Both the position numbers and the translations under genes were made by a program. DNA of 64,000 bases, taken from contig ML660201.1 of the NCBI GenBank assembly GCA_007570785.1, positions 36,074,090 to 36,138,089 of the forward strand. Direction: 5' to 3'. Shown here one piece after another: positions 11,565 through 22,285 of the stretch (positions are counted from its first letter, which is position 1; each line of letters begins with the position of its first letter). Source of the stretch: Antilocapra americana (taxonomy: Eukaryota; Chordata; Mammalia; Artiodactyla; Antilocapridae). The notes below the pieces were generated by a model, which saw only the letters and a program-made list of their open reading frames with translations, had not been told where the DNA came from and did not search any database.

Positions 11565-12870
11565 ATATGGATCTTTACAAAATAAAGCTGCCAAGTAAAT
11601 ATTTTATTATTTATTGATTGGAAGAAATGTTATTTCTGTGTTCCACAGAGACACCCAATTCAATAAAGTCCTTGAAATATTTATTTAGGAACTTCTCTAT
11701 GTGTGGTACCAATCCAGGCCCAGCAAATTTTCAAAGAGGAAGGAAACTTGAAGCTAGACTCTCAAGAACTTCACAAACAAGTATGCAACACCAAGCAGTC
11801 CAGTCAATAACTAGCTAAAAATTCAGTGCAAAAATAATAAAGTTATAGAAGCAGTCATTAGGTCAAACTGGATCAAAATTTTAAAATCTGACAACATTTA
11901 GGCAAAGAAGTGGTTTTTGAAATACGTTTTGAAGACATGGAAGATTTTAAGAGACAATAAAAAAAAAAGCCATTCCAGATTCAAAAATCTGTGTAAATTA
12001 AGATTCGGCTGTAGAGAAAATCAGAGAATGTTCAGGAATGACAAATGCTCTTGGTGCTGAAGTATGAAGTATAGAGAAAGGGTGGCAAAATATAAGGCTA
12101 CAGATCATCACAACCACAGAACACCAAAAAAACTGGAGCGCCCAGTTAAAGGGATAGGATTTGTTGCATGGAAAAAATGTGGAGCGGCCCTTCATAAGGC
12201 TCCAGGGCAAAAGATAGCTTCCTAGCTCCCTCTCAATGGTAGCTGCGGACTTTAAAGTTTGAGGGACTAGTCCGATCAAGAGAAAGTAACCAACACAACT
12301 TGGTCCTTCCCATAAACGTCAAGTGATACCTAGAATTTCTACTCCTCTGGCAACAGGGGAAGGATCTGTGTCAGTATCCTTTTCAAGAAAACTAAACTGA
12401 AAATTCCAATCATGATGGGAACTTGGGGTTAACACAAATCATCTAACCATTTAAGGAAAAAAGTCAATTTCATGACTCTCATTGATCGAAAGGAAAAAAA
12501 AAAAAACTAGTAAAAGTATGTGAGACAGGACAGAAGTACCATCTAATACTATTCTCTGACTTTCTAATATTAACACAGTACTGTCTAATACTACTTTCCC
12601 TTAGCAAATAGTACCTCTTGGCCTCCACATCACTCCCTACTGGAGATGCAGTAGGGATCCAGAGCAAACTAATACACTGCAGTCAGAACCTTCAACTCAG
12701 TCAAGACCTTATAGTGTTTGTCTTACATAGAAATGAGCCAGATATGTGAAGCTATTTTTAAGACTGGTGAGCCTTTGATAAGACTGAGCTTATCTTTTTA
12801 TATCAGCTATCAAAAGGAAGATTTCCTAAACATTTCTCTAGCAAGACTATTTTAGTAGTTTTAAAAAACT
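11565..12870. other. Intronic sequence, no confident feature
   Basis: Positions 11880-12200 faintly resemble the unclassified ancient repeat seen at 59.7 kb. A 13-base A tract lies at 12494-12506. No exon signature was seen. Confidence 0.4.
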
Positions 12871-13071
12871 GTTGTTGAGTCACTGGGTCATCTCTTCTCA
12901 AACTCCATTAAGGCCCGCAAGATGCCTCTGTCCCTGGGATTTCCCAGGCAAGAACACTGGAGTGGGTTGCCATTTCGTGGTCCAGGGGATCTTCCCGACC
13001 CACGAATAATCAAACCAACGTCTCCTGCATTGGCAGGTGGATTCATTATCACTGAGCCACCAGGGAAGTCC
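12871..13071 (-). mobile_element. Bov-tA SINE
   Basis: Read on the plus strand it shows the reversed body (ggatttcccaggcaagaaca), the reversed head with tctcctgcattggcagg, and ends gccaccagggaagtcc. The 3' end at 12871-12910 is eroded. Confidence 0.93.
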
Positions 13072-14814
13072 TTCCTCTTAAGAAGACACATCCACGTTCA
13101 GGAAATGAGGCAGCCATATCTATGCTGTTTCACAAGCTTTCCTACAGTCTTACAAGTTAAAAAGTTGAAAGAATTTCCTTTAAAGAATAAAAGCATCAGA
13201 CATAATGACAAGTTGATCAAAACGATTAATTGGGGGTGAGGGGAGAGGACACTTGCTGGGAACTGAGAACTACAGAAGGCACCGAAAGGAGCTCAACTTG
13301 GAATTAGGTGGACAGTTAAATTATGAAAGAATAAATTCTTCACTAGAAGTACAAGATCCAATACAGTGCAATCCCTGGGTCACTTAGGTCTTTATTTCAA
13401 TCTTGTTTTAACAACCTTTATAGGACTGTGATCTCACAATAACCTGAGGAGTTGCTCAGCAGTCACCTGTGGACAGGAAGTAGGGAGCTGACACGGGCAG
13501 GCAAGCACTCTTCACTCCCTGCTGGCTGCCTGCACAAACCCATGCAGCATTTCGGGTGTCGATTATAATGACGCTGATTATGAAACAACGATTTTAACAT
13601 GGAAGCCTCCCAAGAGAGTGGTCAAGACATACCCAGTGTTATGAGTAGGAAACCGGTGAGCCCCAGGTGTGGTCTGGGGCTGCTCTGGTGAGACTCACAC
13701 AAGGGCTCCAGCATGGACTCTCACATTACTTACATAAAGAGCCAAATTTCCAAGTGCCAGCAACAGACTCCAGGTGAGATATTTATATATACCCGAACTG
13801 TCTTCTGCAAAAAGGATTAGTTGAAGCATATAAATGAATAATGATGCTGTCTGGTTCTGTCCCAGCGTACTGGCCCGACTTGCATGAGCAGAAGCTTTGA
13901 GGTTTTATTAACTCATGGACCAAATTTTTACTACGTGCTAATAAGTCCTTTTCTAGGATCTGAGGATAAAGCCATGCACAAAATCCAAGTTACTTAACTC
14001 TGTATTCCTTGATTTTCAAACTGGAAAGTCACCATAGTAACCATGCCCTCCCCTCAGGACTTATGGAAGAAATTAAGAGACATCATTCACCTAAAACACC
14101 TATAGACAAAAGTAATATTCAATAAATTAGTATTTTTCCAATAAACACCTTTAATCCAAAGGTTCTCATTTTGGCTACATGTATCAAACTTCCCAATCAA
14201 TAGCAACCCTGGAACTTTCCACCATTTCTGTCTATGAAACTGGAGCTCTTTATTACTTTGCTATCACTGATCAATAGGTAGGTCAACTAATCAAAAGATT
14301 AATAGGTTAATCTTTCCTCTTTCTCCTTCCTTTACTTCAGCTCAAGTAAAAAACAGTTTCAAAGCTATGAACAGCATACAATAAAACAAGTAAACTATTG
14401 GATCACTTCAATTTCTCAAATATCATATCTGATAAAATTCTATCTCCTAAGCCTCTAATTCAGAAGTAATTGTTATTGTAAAGACTGTCACTTTTTTTCT
14501 GAATCGTTTCCACCTGACTACATTTGTCTGGAAATGCTTTCAAAGAGTTTATAGCATAGATTCAGTTCCCCCCAAAAAACATACCTGCCACATTACCCTA
14601 CACCAGTCCCTAAGGCATACACTTGATAAGACAAGCAACCACCTGTTCTGCAAACCAACATCTGATGTTTGCCATTAAAAGCCATTTTTTCATGGTTGAT
14701 CGATTTGCTTATTTTCAGCCTCTGTATTATGGAGCTGTTCTACTCATTTCTTCCATTCTTTGCGATAAAGAATCAAATCTTGAAAGCCAAGTACCAAAGG
14801 GCACAGGAAAAAAA
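13072..14814. other. Intronic sequence without confident features
   Basis: Positions 13919-13990 (tactacgtgctaataagtcc, then gaggataaagccatgcac) resemble an old mammalian repeat I cannot name. Otherwise nothing is recognisable. Confidence 0.4.
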
Positions 14815-15012
14815 TAATACCATATTCCTTGATCCAGCAGCCCTATTTTTTGATGCCCTCTTTTACAAAACTAACAGCACCAACACATCAGTATTAGTAC
14901 TGGGGCACTGTGATGGTGGCAGAGAGCTGGATACAATGGAAATGCTCATCAATGAGGAAATGTTTAGATAACTTACAGTCTGTATACATCTATATGATAG
15001 AATGACATGAAG
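14815..15012 (+). mobile_element. L1 LINE 3' fragment (old, L1M-type)
   Basis: The pieces cttgatccagcagcccta, aatgctcatcaatgaggaaa and gtctgtatacatctatatg follow the order of the end of L1 ORF2. A CHR SINE interrupts it at 15013. The A-rich sequence at 15340-15475 may be its continuation. Confidence 0.6.
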
Positions 15013-15319
15013 ATTTTTTTTCTTTTTTAATAAATACATTTATTTATTTTTGACTGTGTTGGATCTACCTTGCTGTGCACAGGCTTTCTCTATTTGTAGC
15101 GAGTGGGGGTCACTTCTCCAGTTGCAGAGGATTGGTTTCTAACTGCGGTGGCTTTTCTTGTTGCAGAGAACAGGCTCTAGAACACAAGCCTGGTAGCTGT
15201 GGCGCACAGGCTTAGTTGCCCCATGGCATGTGGGATCTTTTCAGACCAGGGATTGATTGAAGCCATGTCTCTTGCTTTGGCAAGTGAATTCTTAACCACT
15301 GGACCACTAGGGAAGTCCA
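15013..15319 (-). mobile_element. CHR-2 type SINE, long form
   Basis: On the plus strand it starts with T-rich sequence (the reversed tail), carries tttatttatttttgactgtg and cttgttgcagagaacaggc, and ends taaccactggaccactaggg with aagtcc. This is a nearly full-length reversed CHR copy. Confidence 0.93.
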
Positions 15320-15390
15320 TCAGGTTATTTTTTAAAACATGAATTTTTATGTATTGACCCAGATAAATTATCTATTCTAGATTCACAGAA

Positions 15391-15474
15391 TGTTACCAAA
15401 AAAAAAAAAAAAACAAAACAAATGTTTAAAAAAAAAAATCACGTATGTGTGTGTATGTGTGTGTATGTGTGTGA
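15391..15474. repeat. Poly-A tracts and (TG)n microsatellite
   Basis: A 16-base A run (15399-15414) is followed by a second A run and an imperfect TG tract at 15445-15474 with gtatgtgtgt interruptions. Confidence 0.85.
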
Positions 15475-16888
15475 ATGAAAGTTAAAATAGTTATCACAGC
15501 TTTTCTATCTGTTCAAGCTACCCCAGTCCTTTGGGAAATAAAATGGAGGAAGAATGAAAACAGGAATATGATATTATTTTGACATTTTTCCAAAAACAGT
15601 TCACTGAAGTTGCAAAGAACGCACTAAGGCAAGGGGGCAAATGTGAGTTGTGTAGGTATAATAATTATTTTTGGTATTAGATTTACATCTCATCTCCATG
15701 GTAACTAAACTGCAAAACAAAATAAGTTATGACAGAAAGTGAAAGATTCAAGTACTAACTCCCAGCACCTTAAGGATCTTTAAATGTACATTAACACACA
15801 GACAGAAGTCACACATGATCGGCTTGCATGATTTAAACAAAACTCAAAGAACTACCAGAATATGAAATTAATATGCCATTCAAAGCATACAAAGCAATAA
15901 AATAAAATCCTCCAGTTTCTGCAATCTTTTTTCTTCCTTCTGAGGTACCAGAGCAAACTTAAGCTGAACACAGAATAAAGGTTCGGCAGATTTTCCAGCC
16001 TCCACTCAGCATTATGGGAACTAAAAACTTAATTATGGTCAAGTGTCAAAGTTTCATGATAATGCATCTTATTTTCGCTTTGTTCTGCTTTTTAAAAAAG
16101 GCACTGTACAGTGTAAAAGAGAGCAAAGAATTCACTTTCTTTTCACTGAACTCAACCCACCCCACCTTGCATCAACCTCCCCAAATATGAGGCACAAGTA
16201 GAAATAAAGCAGACCACGGCCAATACTGAGGTGCAGCTGTCTTAGGAGAGAAACTAGGGACAGACAGCGATAACCTCAGGGTCCAGGGGAAAGTAAATGG
16301 GGAAGGGAGAAAACTCTGCCAACAGAGTTTAAAGGCCCAGGACCCAAGGGTAGAAGGTTAAAAAATAAAACACAAAAGGTGTGACAGAGGGCACTCCTGT
16401 CCATGCCAAGAAAAAAGATGCCCTGGCAGGCAAAAAGAAAAGTTAAAAAAGCTCCCTTTACACTCCCAAAAGTTAAAAGCCAACTTTTAATTGCATTCAA
16501 ATATGAATTAGAAAATATTAAGAGTTATTAAGCTATAATTCTAGATAAAACTCTAACCTGGATAAATCTAATTTCCGTTTTTTTTTTTTAGAAGAAGATC
16601 TCAAATCACAGCTCGTTTTAAATTCTTTATGAAGCCATTTCCACCGAAATTAGAGATATTCTGAATGGAATGAGATTATATGCAGGGGGGAAAAGTGTAC
16701 GAAAATTAAGAGAATCATCCAAAAAATTAAGGCCACAATCAGACACATCAGAAAGTATATGTATGCATGGTTGTATATGCTGCAGGCCAACATACTCAGA
16801 TAAGTAATAGTACGGCCTTGTCTACTGTTGTGAATTTAGGCAACATCTTTTAACTATACAGATCAAGGATGAACATGTGAGTGTGTGT
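15475..16888. other. Intronic sequence without recognisable features
   Basis: No repeat family or exon signature seen. A T tract sits at 16577-16590. The 74-codon minus-strand frame near 16276-16500 has no recognisable motif. Confidence 0.5.
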
Positions 16889-17026
16889 GCATGATCAGTC
16901 ATGTCTTTGCAACCCCATCAACTGCAGCCCAGCCAGGCTCCTCTGTCCATGGGATTATCAGGCAAGAAAACTGGACAGGATGGGTTGCCACTCTGTCCTC
17001 CAAGAGATCTCTTCAACCCAGAGATT
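16889..17026 (-). mobile_element. Bov-tA SINE, 5'-truncated and diverged
   Basis: Reversed Bov-A body: gatcagtcatgtctttgcaa, cccagccaggctcctctgtc, then gatctcttcaacccagaga. The tRNA-like head is missing. Confidence 0.85.
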
Positions 17027-17309
17027 AATTAGGCAACTAATCATTGTTCTTCATCTCCAGTGTGAGTTACAATCAATTTCATCCATGCTTTCCAGGGCTG
17101 ACATGGCAGAAATCAAAGGGAAATGAAATCCATGCCACATTTGTTACAAACAAAAAAAAAAGGTAAGAAATACTTAAAATCACCCACTTGCAATAAGGAA
17201 CTTTTCACAATTATCTTAAAAAGCTTGCCAGGTCAAACATCATAGTCAATTTTACCATCTAAAAATTACATGATATGCTATCCTGTCATGACTTATTATT
17301 ATTATGTTT

Positions 17310-17509
17310 GGGGCTTCCCTGGTGGTTCAGATGGTAAAGAATCCACCAGCAATGCAGGAGACCTGCGTTCTGTCCTTGGGTTGGAAAGATCCCTTGGAGA
17401 AGGGCATAGCAACCCACTCTAGTATTCTTGTCTGGAGAATCTACATGATGGGTTATAGTCCATGGGGTTGAAAAGAGTCAGAAACGACTGACTAAGCACA
17501 CAGCACAGC
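17310..17509 (+). mobile_element. Bov-tA SINE
   Basis: It begins ggggcttccctggtggttca, carries the tRNA-like head and body, and ends in an acacagcacagc tail at 17498-17509. A BovA2 has inserted in reverse exactly at this tail. Confidence 0.95.
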
Positions 17510-17783
17510 TGTTGCTGCTGCTAAGTCGCCTCAGTCGTGTCTGACTCTTAGTGACCCCATAGACGGCAGCCCACCAGGCTCCCCCGTCCCTGGGATTCTC
17601 CAGGCAAGAACAATGGAGTGAGTTGCCATTTCCTTCTCCGATGCATGAAAGTGAAAAGTGAAAGTGAAGTTGCTCAGTTGTGTCCGACTCTTCTCCACCC
17701 CGTGGACTGCAGCCTACCAGGCTCCTCCATCCATGGGATTTTTCAGGCAAGAGTACTGGAGTGGGGTGCCATTGCCTTCTCCG
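17510..17783 (-). mobile_element. BovA2 dimeric SINE, inverted, inserted at a Bov-tA tail
   Basis: It starts with the reversed (AGC)n tail tgttgctgctgctaag, then two reversed Bov-A monomers joined by gaaagtgaaaagtgaaagtg. A perfect 12-bp target-site duplication, acacagcacagc, lies at 17498-17509 and 17784-17795. The two SINEs form a head-to-head inverted pair. Confidence 0.97.
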
Positions 17784-17795
17784 ACACAGCACAGC

Positions 17796-20700
17796 AGTGA
17801 TTCTCAATCAAGAGTGAATCTGCACTGCCTCGACCTGCTATTGCTTTTTCCCCCAACCTAATCTGGCTCATGTGAGCCAATCTCCAACCCACATACTCCC
17901 CCACTCCAGGCTCCTTTGCCTCTTTTGTCTTCCCCTCCCTTCCTAATGGAATGAACAATGGAGGAGACGTGTCCAATTCTTTAGTAGGAGTGGATTATTC
18001 AAGGTTCTGACAAATTCTGCAGTAAAAATACCTACATTACTATGTTCACCTCAGCAATTCTTGACCTTCTTTGCCACCAAGACTTTCCTGCCATAAAAAG
18101 CCTTTTAACCACCTACTGAACACAGGTGGCACAGACTGGGGAAAACTCTCTGAACAATCATCTTTACTTGGCCCTCTGCCAAAAACTGTTTGCAATGAGA
18201 CTCAGTTCAGAGGGAAACACAGAGATACTCAAACAATTCCATACTGATGACACTCTTTCTGGTCACAGAAACTCTTCTTGAAAAGGCTAACACCAAGAAA
18301 TCAGTAAAATTATTTAAATCTTTAAGTAACTAACAGTTGAAATGGTCATAAAAGTCTCCCAATGTCTAAAATTAATTCCTGCAGTAAATGTCCCGACCAA
18401 AAAGAGACATACATCACACCTGTAAGTTCCAGAAATATAAATTCACAATCCATTGTGATAAATGGTGGGACTGCTGGCTTTTCAGATGAATAACTCTCTA
18501 TCAAATTCAAGACCATAAACATGGATTCTAATAACTATATTTATGACCAAGATTTTACAGACAGAAATTTGAAATCAATTAATGTATTTTTCATTATTAT
18601 ATTTCCTGTCCTCCCACTGCATAAATCTATTTTGTTCTATAATGAGAGCTCAAAATCAAACACCAAATATTCATCTGAATTTGTATTTTAAGCATTCTAC
18701 AACCCACTGAAGTGTCTTTGAACCCTCCAAGTGTATATTTTCTACCTTTTATATTACAGCTGCACTTGATTCATGAAAATCACTTAAAATATGTAAATGT
18801 CACGCAATTCCTATAAAAAAAAAAGATATCTTACATGCTCTTAAGATCCAGTAGAACATATTCTGCAAAGGGCAGCATTCAGCTGCAGCTACCTTTCGAC
18901 AAATAACTTAAGTGAGAATCTATACATTTTGTCGTCATCTGAATGATGAAGTTAGGAAAAATAATTTACCTCAGTGATATCATGATGTATTTGAATAGGC
19001 CAAAAAAAAAGACAGTATATAAGAGCATGGTGTTCCTTTCTTACTACAAAAAACTACTTATTTTAAAAAATGGAGTGTGGTTATCTTAAGTAAAATTTTA
19101 ATAAGAAACAGCTGTTTCATACTAAGCATTTTTAATTGAGAAAAACATTTTAATATAATAGTGATTCAAATAATACATTTGTAATAGGAGCATACTGTCT
19201 TTTACAATTAAGTCTGCATTTTCATCACAGGAATGGGAAATCCCAAATCTACCCCTTTTATATATAGATGGAGCCCTGGAAAAGATGGCATCAATCAGGG
19301 CTGCTAGATTCAAAAATCTAGGAGAAAAAACTTAAAAGTAAAAGAATATTCCAAAATTCAAATATTCCTGTCAACAGTAATGACAAAGTCCTTTGGAATT
19401 AGTCTTGGGTATGAGAGCGAATCCAGGGTTGGAAAAAGACACAATGATAATTCCAAGTTTTCTTTGGGGAGAAAAGTGCTTCTCACATGACCTTCACCAT
19501 AAAACAGGCATCTGGAGATGAATCCTGAATTGGAGATGGAGGGAGCTGCAATAATTCAAGTCTGAACACAATTTAAACGGAGATGTAAATACTTGGGTAA
19601 GATGTTATCATTCCAATTTAAAGAAAGAGTATTTCTGGGTCACCCTGGTGTATGAATGACCTTACACCTTTTCAAACTCTCAGTAGAGAGTAATACTTCT
19701 ATAGTAATACAGAAGTATCTGGATAAATATATTCAATGTTGGTATATTCAACCTTCTAAGTCACTGACTATCACTGATAATGGATTTCATTTTCAAAACA
19801 GAGAATAAAAGAGACTTTGACCTCCTAGAGGTAGTGACCACACGAATCTGTCTTTATATCTAAACATGAACAAGAGGGCTTGGGACACAGTAAGTAGATA
19901 ATAACCACATGCTCTGTATAAAGTTAAGGGTACCGTGACATGTACAGACACATTACATATTCTTAAATGGCCCCACACACAGGATACTTTTTGTTTAGGC
20001 CATATACAGAAGGTAAGGAATCCACTCTAGGAGGAACCTGTGGTCATTATTAAAACATGTACATAAGTAAAATATTTAGCTGCTGATATCTGACAAAAAG
20101 CTGGTTTATGATTACCTGTCTGTCATCATTCACAGCTCTATTTTCCTTTCCACTCCCTTTTGTTAAAAGTGATCACCCAAGAAAGTGTGCTCTGCCCTGC
20201 TCAACTCTGAAGTGACTTATTACGGTTCACACCAGATAACTAAATTTTCTCATGATGCTACAGCAGCTTGAACAGCTATTGTGGAGGGTCCTTCATGGTT
20301 AGCAATACTGAGACAAGTATTATTTTATAACAGCCTCTTAGGTCAAAGGATTGACACAGGGAATAATCACCAGGGACCTCAAAAATACAACAATAATAAT
20401 GAAAGCAATCTTATCACCTCTTTTTTGCAGCCTGGCTATCATTCATTGCCTCCACACAATATGAGATGCGGGCTTTTCACCACAACCAGAGTTGTGATGT
20501 ATTCCTTTATGATTTCATGCAAAGACTTCCAGAATGGTCAACTTGTCAAGCTTTCTATTTCTTCTCTCCAGAGAGGGCTTAACACCATGCCACTCACCTG
20601 GTCCTGTGATACCTTAGGCAGTCTGCACAACACAGCCTGCCACGAGCTCATCACAGAATACTTGCTCTGTTCAGGAAATGAATCCTTAGCTGGCTACAAA

Positions 20701-20995
20701 GGGGCAACTCTTTCTTATAGCACAGTGGGAGACAGACTTTGAGAAAGCATGGAACTCTGGCAAGCCTCCAACATGCAGTTTCTCAATCTTGACGCTATGG
20801 CATTTGGGGCCAGATAACTCTTTCTTGAGGGGACTGAAACTCTTTCTTGCTGTGCATGGCAAGACACTAAGCAGCACCTTGTCAACTGGAGGTTCTAGAG
20901 CAAGTCCCAACTAAAGGTAACAGAGACAATTTTCAAGTTTCATGTTCTCTCCACTTTGCTTCTGCCTTCATTGCCTGGCCCGAGTGTCTACTTGC
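17796..20995. other. Intronic sequence without recognisable features
   Basis: No repeat family was identified. The longest open frame of the window, 153 codons at 20281-20742 on the plus strand, lies here, but it shows no domain, signal peptide or splice context and is best read as chance. Confidence 0.5.
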
Positions 20996-21110
20996 CTTGG
21001 TCATTACATGTAAGGCTGCTCTTCTAATATCACCTCATCAGAGAGACCTTCTCCAGCTTCCCCTTCAGAAACAGCACCTCTCTCCAAGTCATGAATCTTG
21101 CTGGCCTTAT
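20996..21110 (+). mobile_element. L2 LINE fragment, left part
   Basis: The run aatatcacctcatcagagag followed by accttctccagcttcccctt is the L2 segment normally reading tcacctcctcagagaggcc. The L2 match stops before 21121, where an unknown repeat begins, and resumes near 21435. Confidence 0.7.
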
Positions 21111-21120
21111 CTTCGTGGGG

Positions 21121-21374
21121 AGCAAGCTAGAGGCCTCTCCCAAGTGATGACCTGTCTGCCTGCCCCACCCTCCTAGTCGCTGGAGCCAAGTTTGTAAGTG
21201 GGACGACTCGATACTGGCATCCATTTTCATAAGTGGAAAGCATTAAGTACACATGTTGATGTAAGATCTTCCTGAAAAAACGTGCATATGATTCAAGACA
21301 TATGCACGCTTCTCAGATATACACAAGCTTCTCAGATTCAGGAATGCCTCATGTAGGCCTCGCTTTCCTTTGCT
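21121..21374 (+). repeat. Left arm of a large imperfect inverted repeat, unknown family
   Basis: From agcaagctagaggcctctcc to ttcctttg, this arm matches the reverse complement of 21687-21917 over nearly its whole length. Shared landmarks include gtctgcctg, ccaccctcctagtc, aagtggaaagc and aagatcttcctgaaaaa. It carries about 22 extra bases near 21299-21328. It appears inserted between two L2 pieces. I do not recognise the family. Confidence 0.85.
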
Positions 21375-21434
21375 TGAGTTAGAGTATTTTTTATAGTATT
21401 ATTTGATGAGATTACATATTATTTTGTGCATGTA

Positions 21435-21540
21435 TCACTGTCAAGTCTCCTCCAGGTAAAAATGCAATTTTGTGTATTTTATTCTCTTTTGTGACCCTAG
21501 AACCTGGACTTCAGCATGCCTTGTGGCCAGTTTTTGAGCA
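21435..21540 (+). mobile_element. L2 LINE 3' fragment, right part
   Basis: The segment tgcaattttgtgtattttat then ctagaacctggacttcag follows the L2 3' terminal order. It lies between the arms of the inverted repeat. Confidence 0.5.
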
Positions 21541-21686
21541 ACACCCTTTCCGTGAATCATTCAATACATTGAACTCTGGAGAGAACACAAACACATACAA
21601 ATATCAATCACTGTCAGTTCTTATTTTAGGCAAAGATACAGAACCTTGGCAAAATTCATACTTAAGACCTATAACTCTCCAAGATT

Positions 21687-21917
21687 GACAAAGTGAAACG
21701 AGGTCTATGGGCCATTCCCGAATTTGAGAATCTTAAACACTTGAAGCATATGAAAGTTTTTCAGGAAGATCTTAAATGAACATCTGTACCTACCGCTTTC
21801 CACTTAGGGGATTGGATGCAAGTATCAGGTTGTCCCACTTCCAAACTGAGCTCCAGTGACTAGGAGGGTGGGACAGGCAGACAGCGATCACTACTCAGGA
21901 GAGGCCTCTAATTTGCT
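21687..21917 (-). repeat. Right arm of a large imperfect inverted repeat, unknown family
   Basis: In reverse complement this arm aligns with 21121-21374 at roughly 80 percent by eye, with small indels. Landmarks on the plus strand are tttttcaggaagatctt, gctttccactta, gactaggagggtggg and gagaggcctct. The spacer between arms is about 310 bp. Confidence 0.85.
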
Positions 21918-22086
21918 ACTTGGGAAGCCACTTCCCCACAGAGACTTTCCTTTCTGTGAAAAGGGCATATCTCAGAGGGCTGGTGTGAACAGCAGTCAAC
22001 AGAGACAAAGCAATTCCCTCCAGTGCCTGAGACAGACTCAGTAAATGTTAACTGCTGCCTTGCCTATAATGTATAACTCCTCTGAA

Positions 22087-22245
22087 TAGCACTGTCCAGA
22101 AGTCTTTTGTGCAAAGATAGAAAAGTTCTGTATCTTGGGCAGTATAAAAAGGTAGCCATCAGCCATTTGTGGCTACCAAGAATTCGAATTTCAACTAGTG
22201 TGATTTTTCATTTGATTCTAATTAATTTAAATGGAAATAGCCAGT
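22087..22245 (-). mobile_element. MER5-type hAT-Charlie DNA transposon
   Basis: It begins gcactgtccagaagtctttt, carries gtagccatcagccatttgtg followed by gctacc, and ends near atagccagt. This is the minus strand of the MER5A family seen at 11356; the middle is deleted. Confidence 0.8.
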
Positions 22246-22285
22246 GGTAACAGGATTAACTACATGGTAACAGGATTAACTAGAC
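22246..22285. repeat. Two-copy 20-bp tandem duplication
   Basis: Copy one (22246-22265) reads ggtaacaggattaactacat and copy two (22266-22285) ggtaacaggattaactagac; the first 17 bases are identical. It abuts the end of the MER5-type element. Confidence 0.9.

Noticed and set aside
17478..17807. 109-codon frame on the minus strand with neighbours on the plus strand
   Set aside because: Entirely within the inverted BovA2 and Bov-tA copies; similar peptides recur at other SINEs such as 6631-6898.
20281..20742. 153-codon open reading frame on the plus strand, the longest in the window
   Set aside because: No recognisable domain, low-complexity asparagine run, no splice or promoter context, and antisense to PTPRG. 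A frame of this length is expected occasionally by chance in 64 kb.
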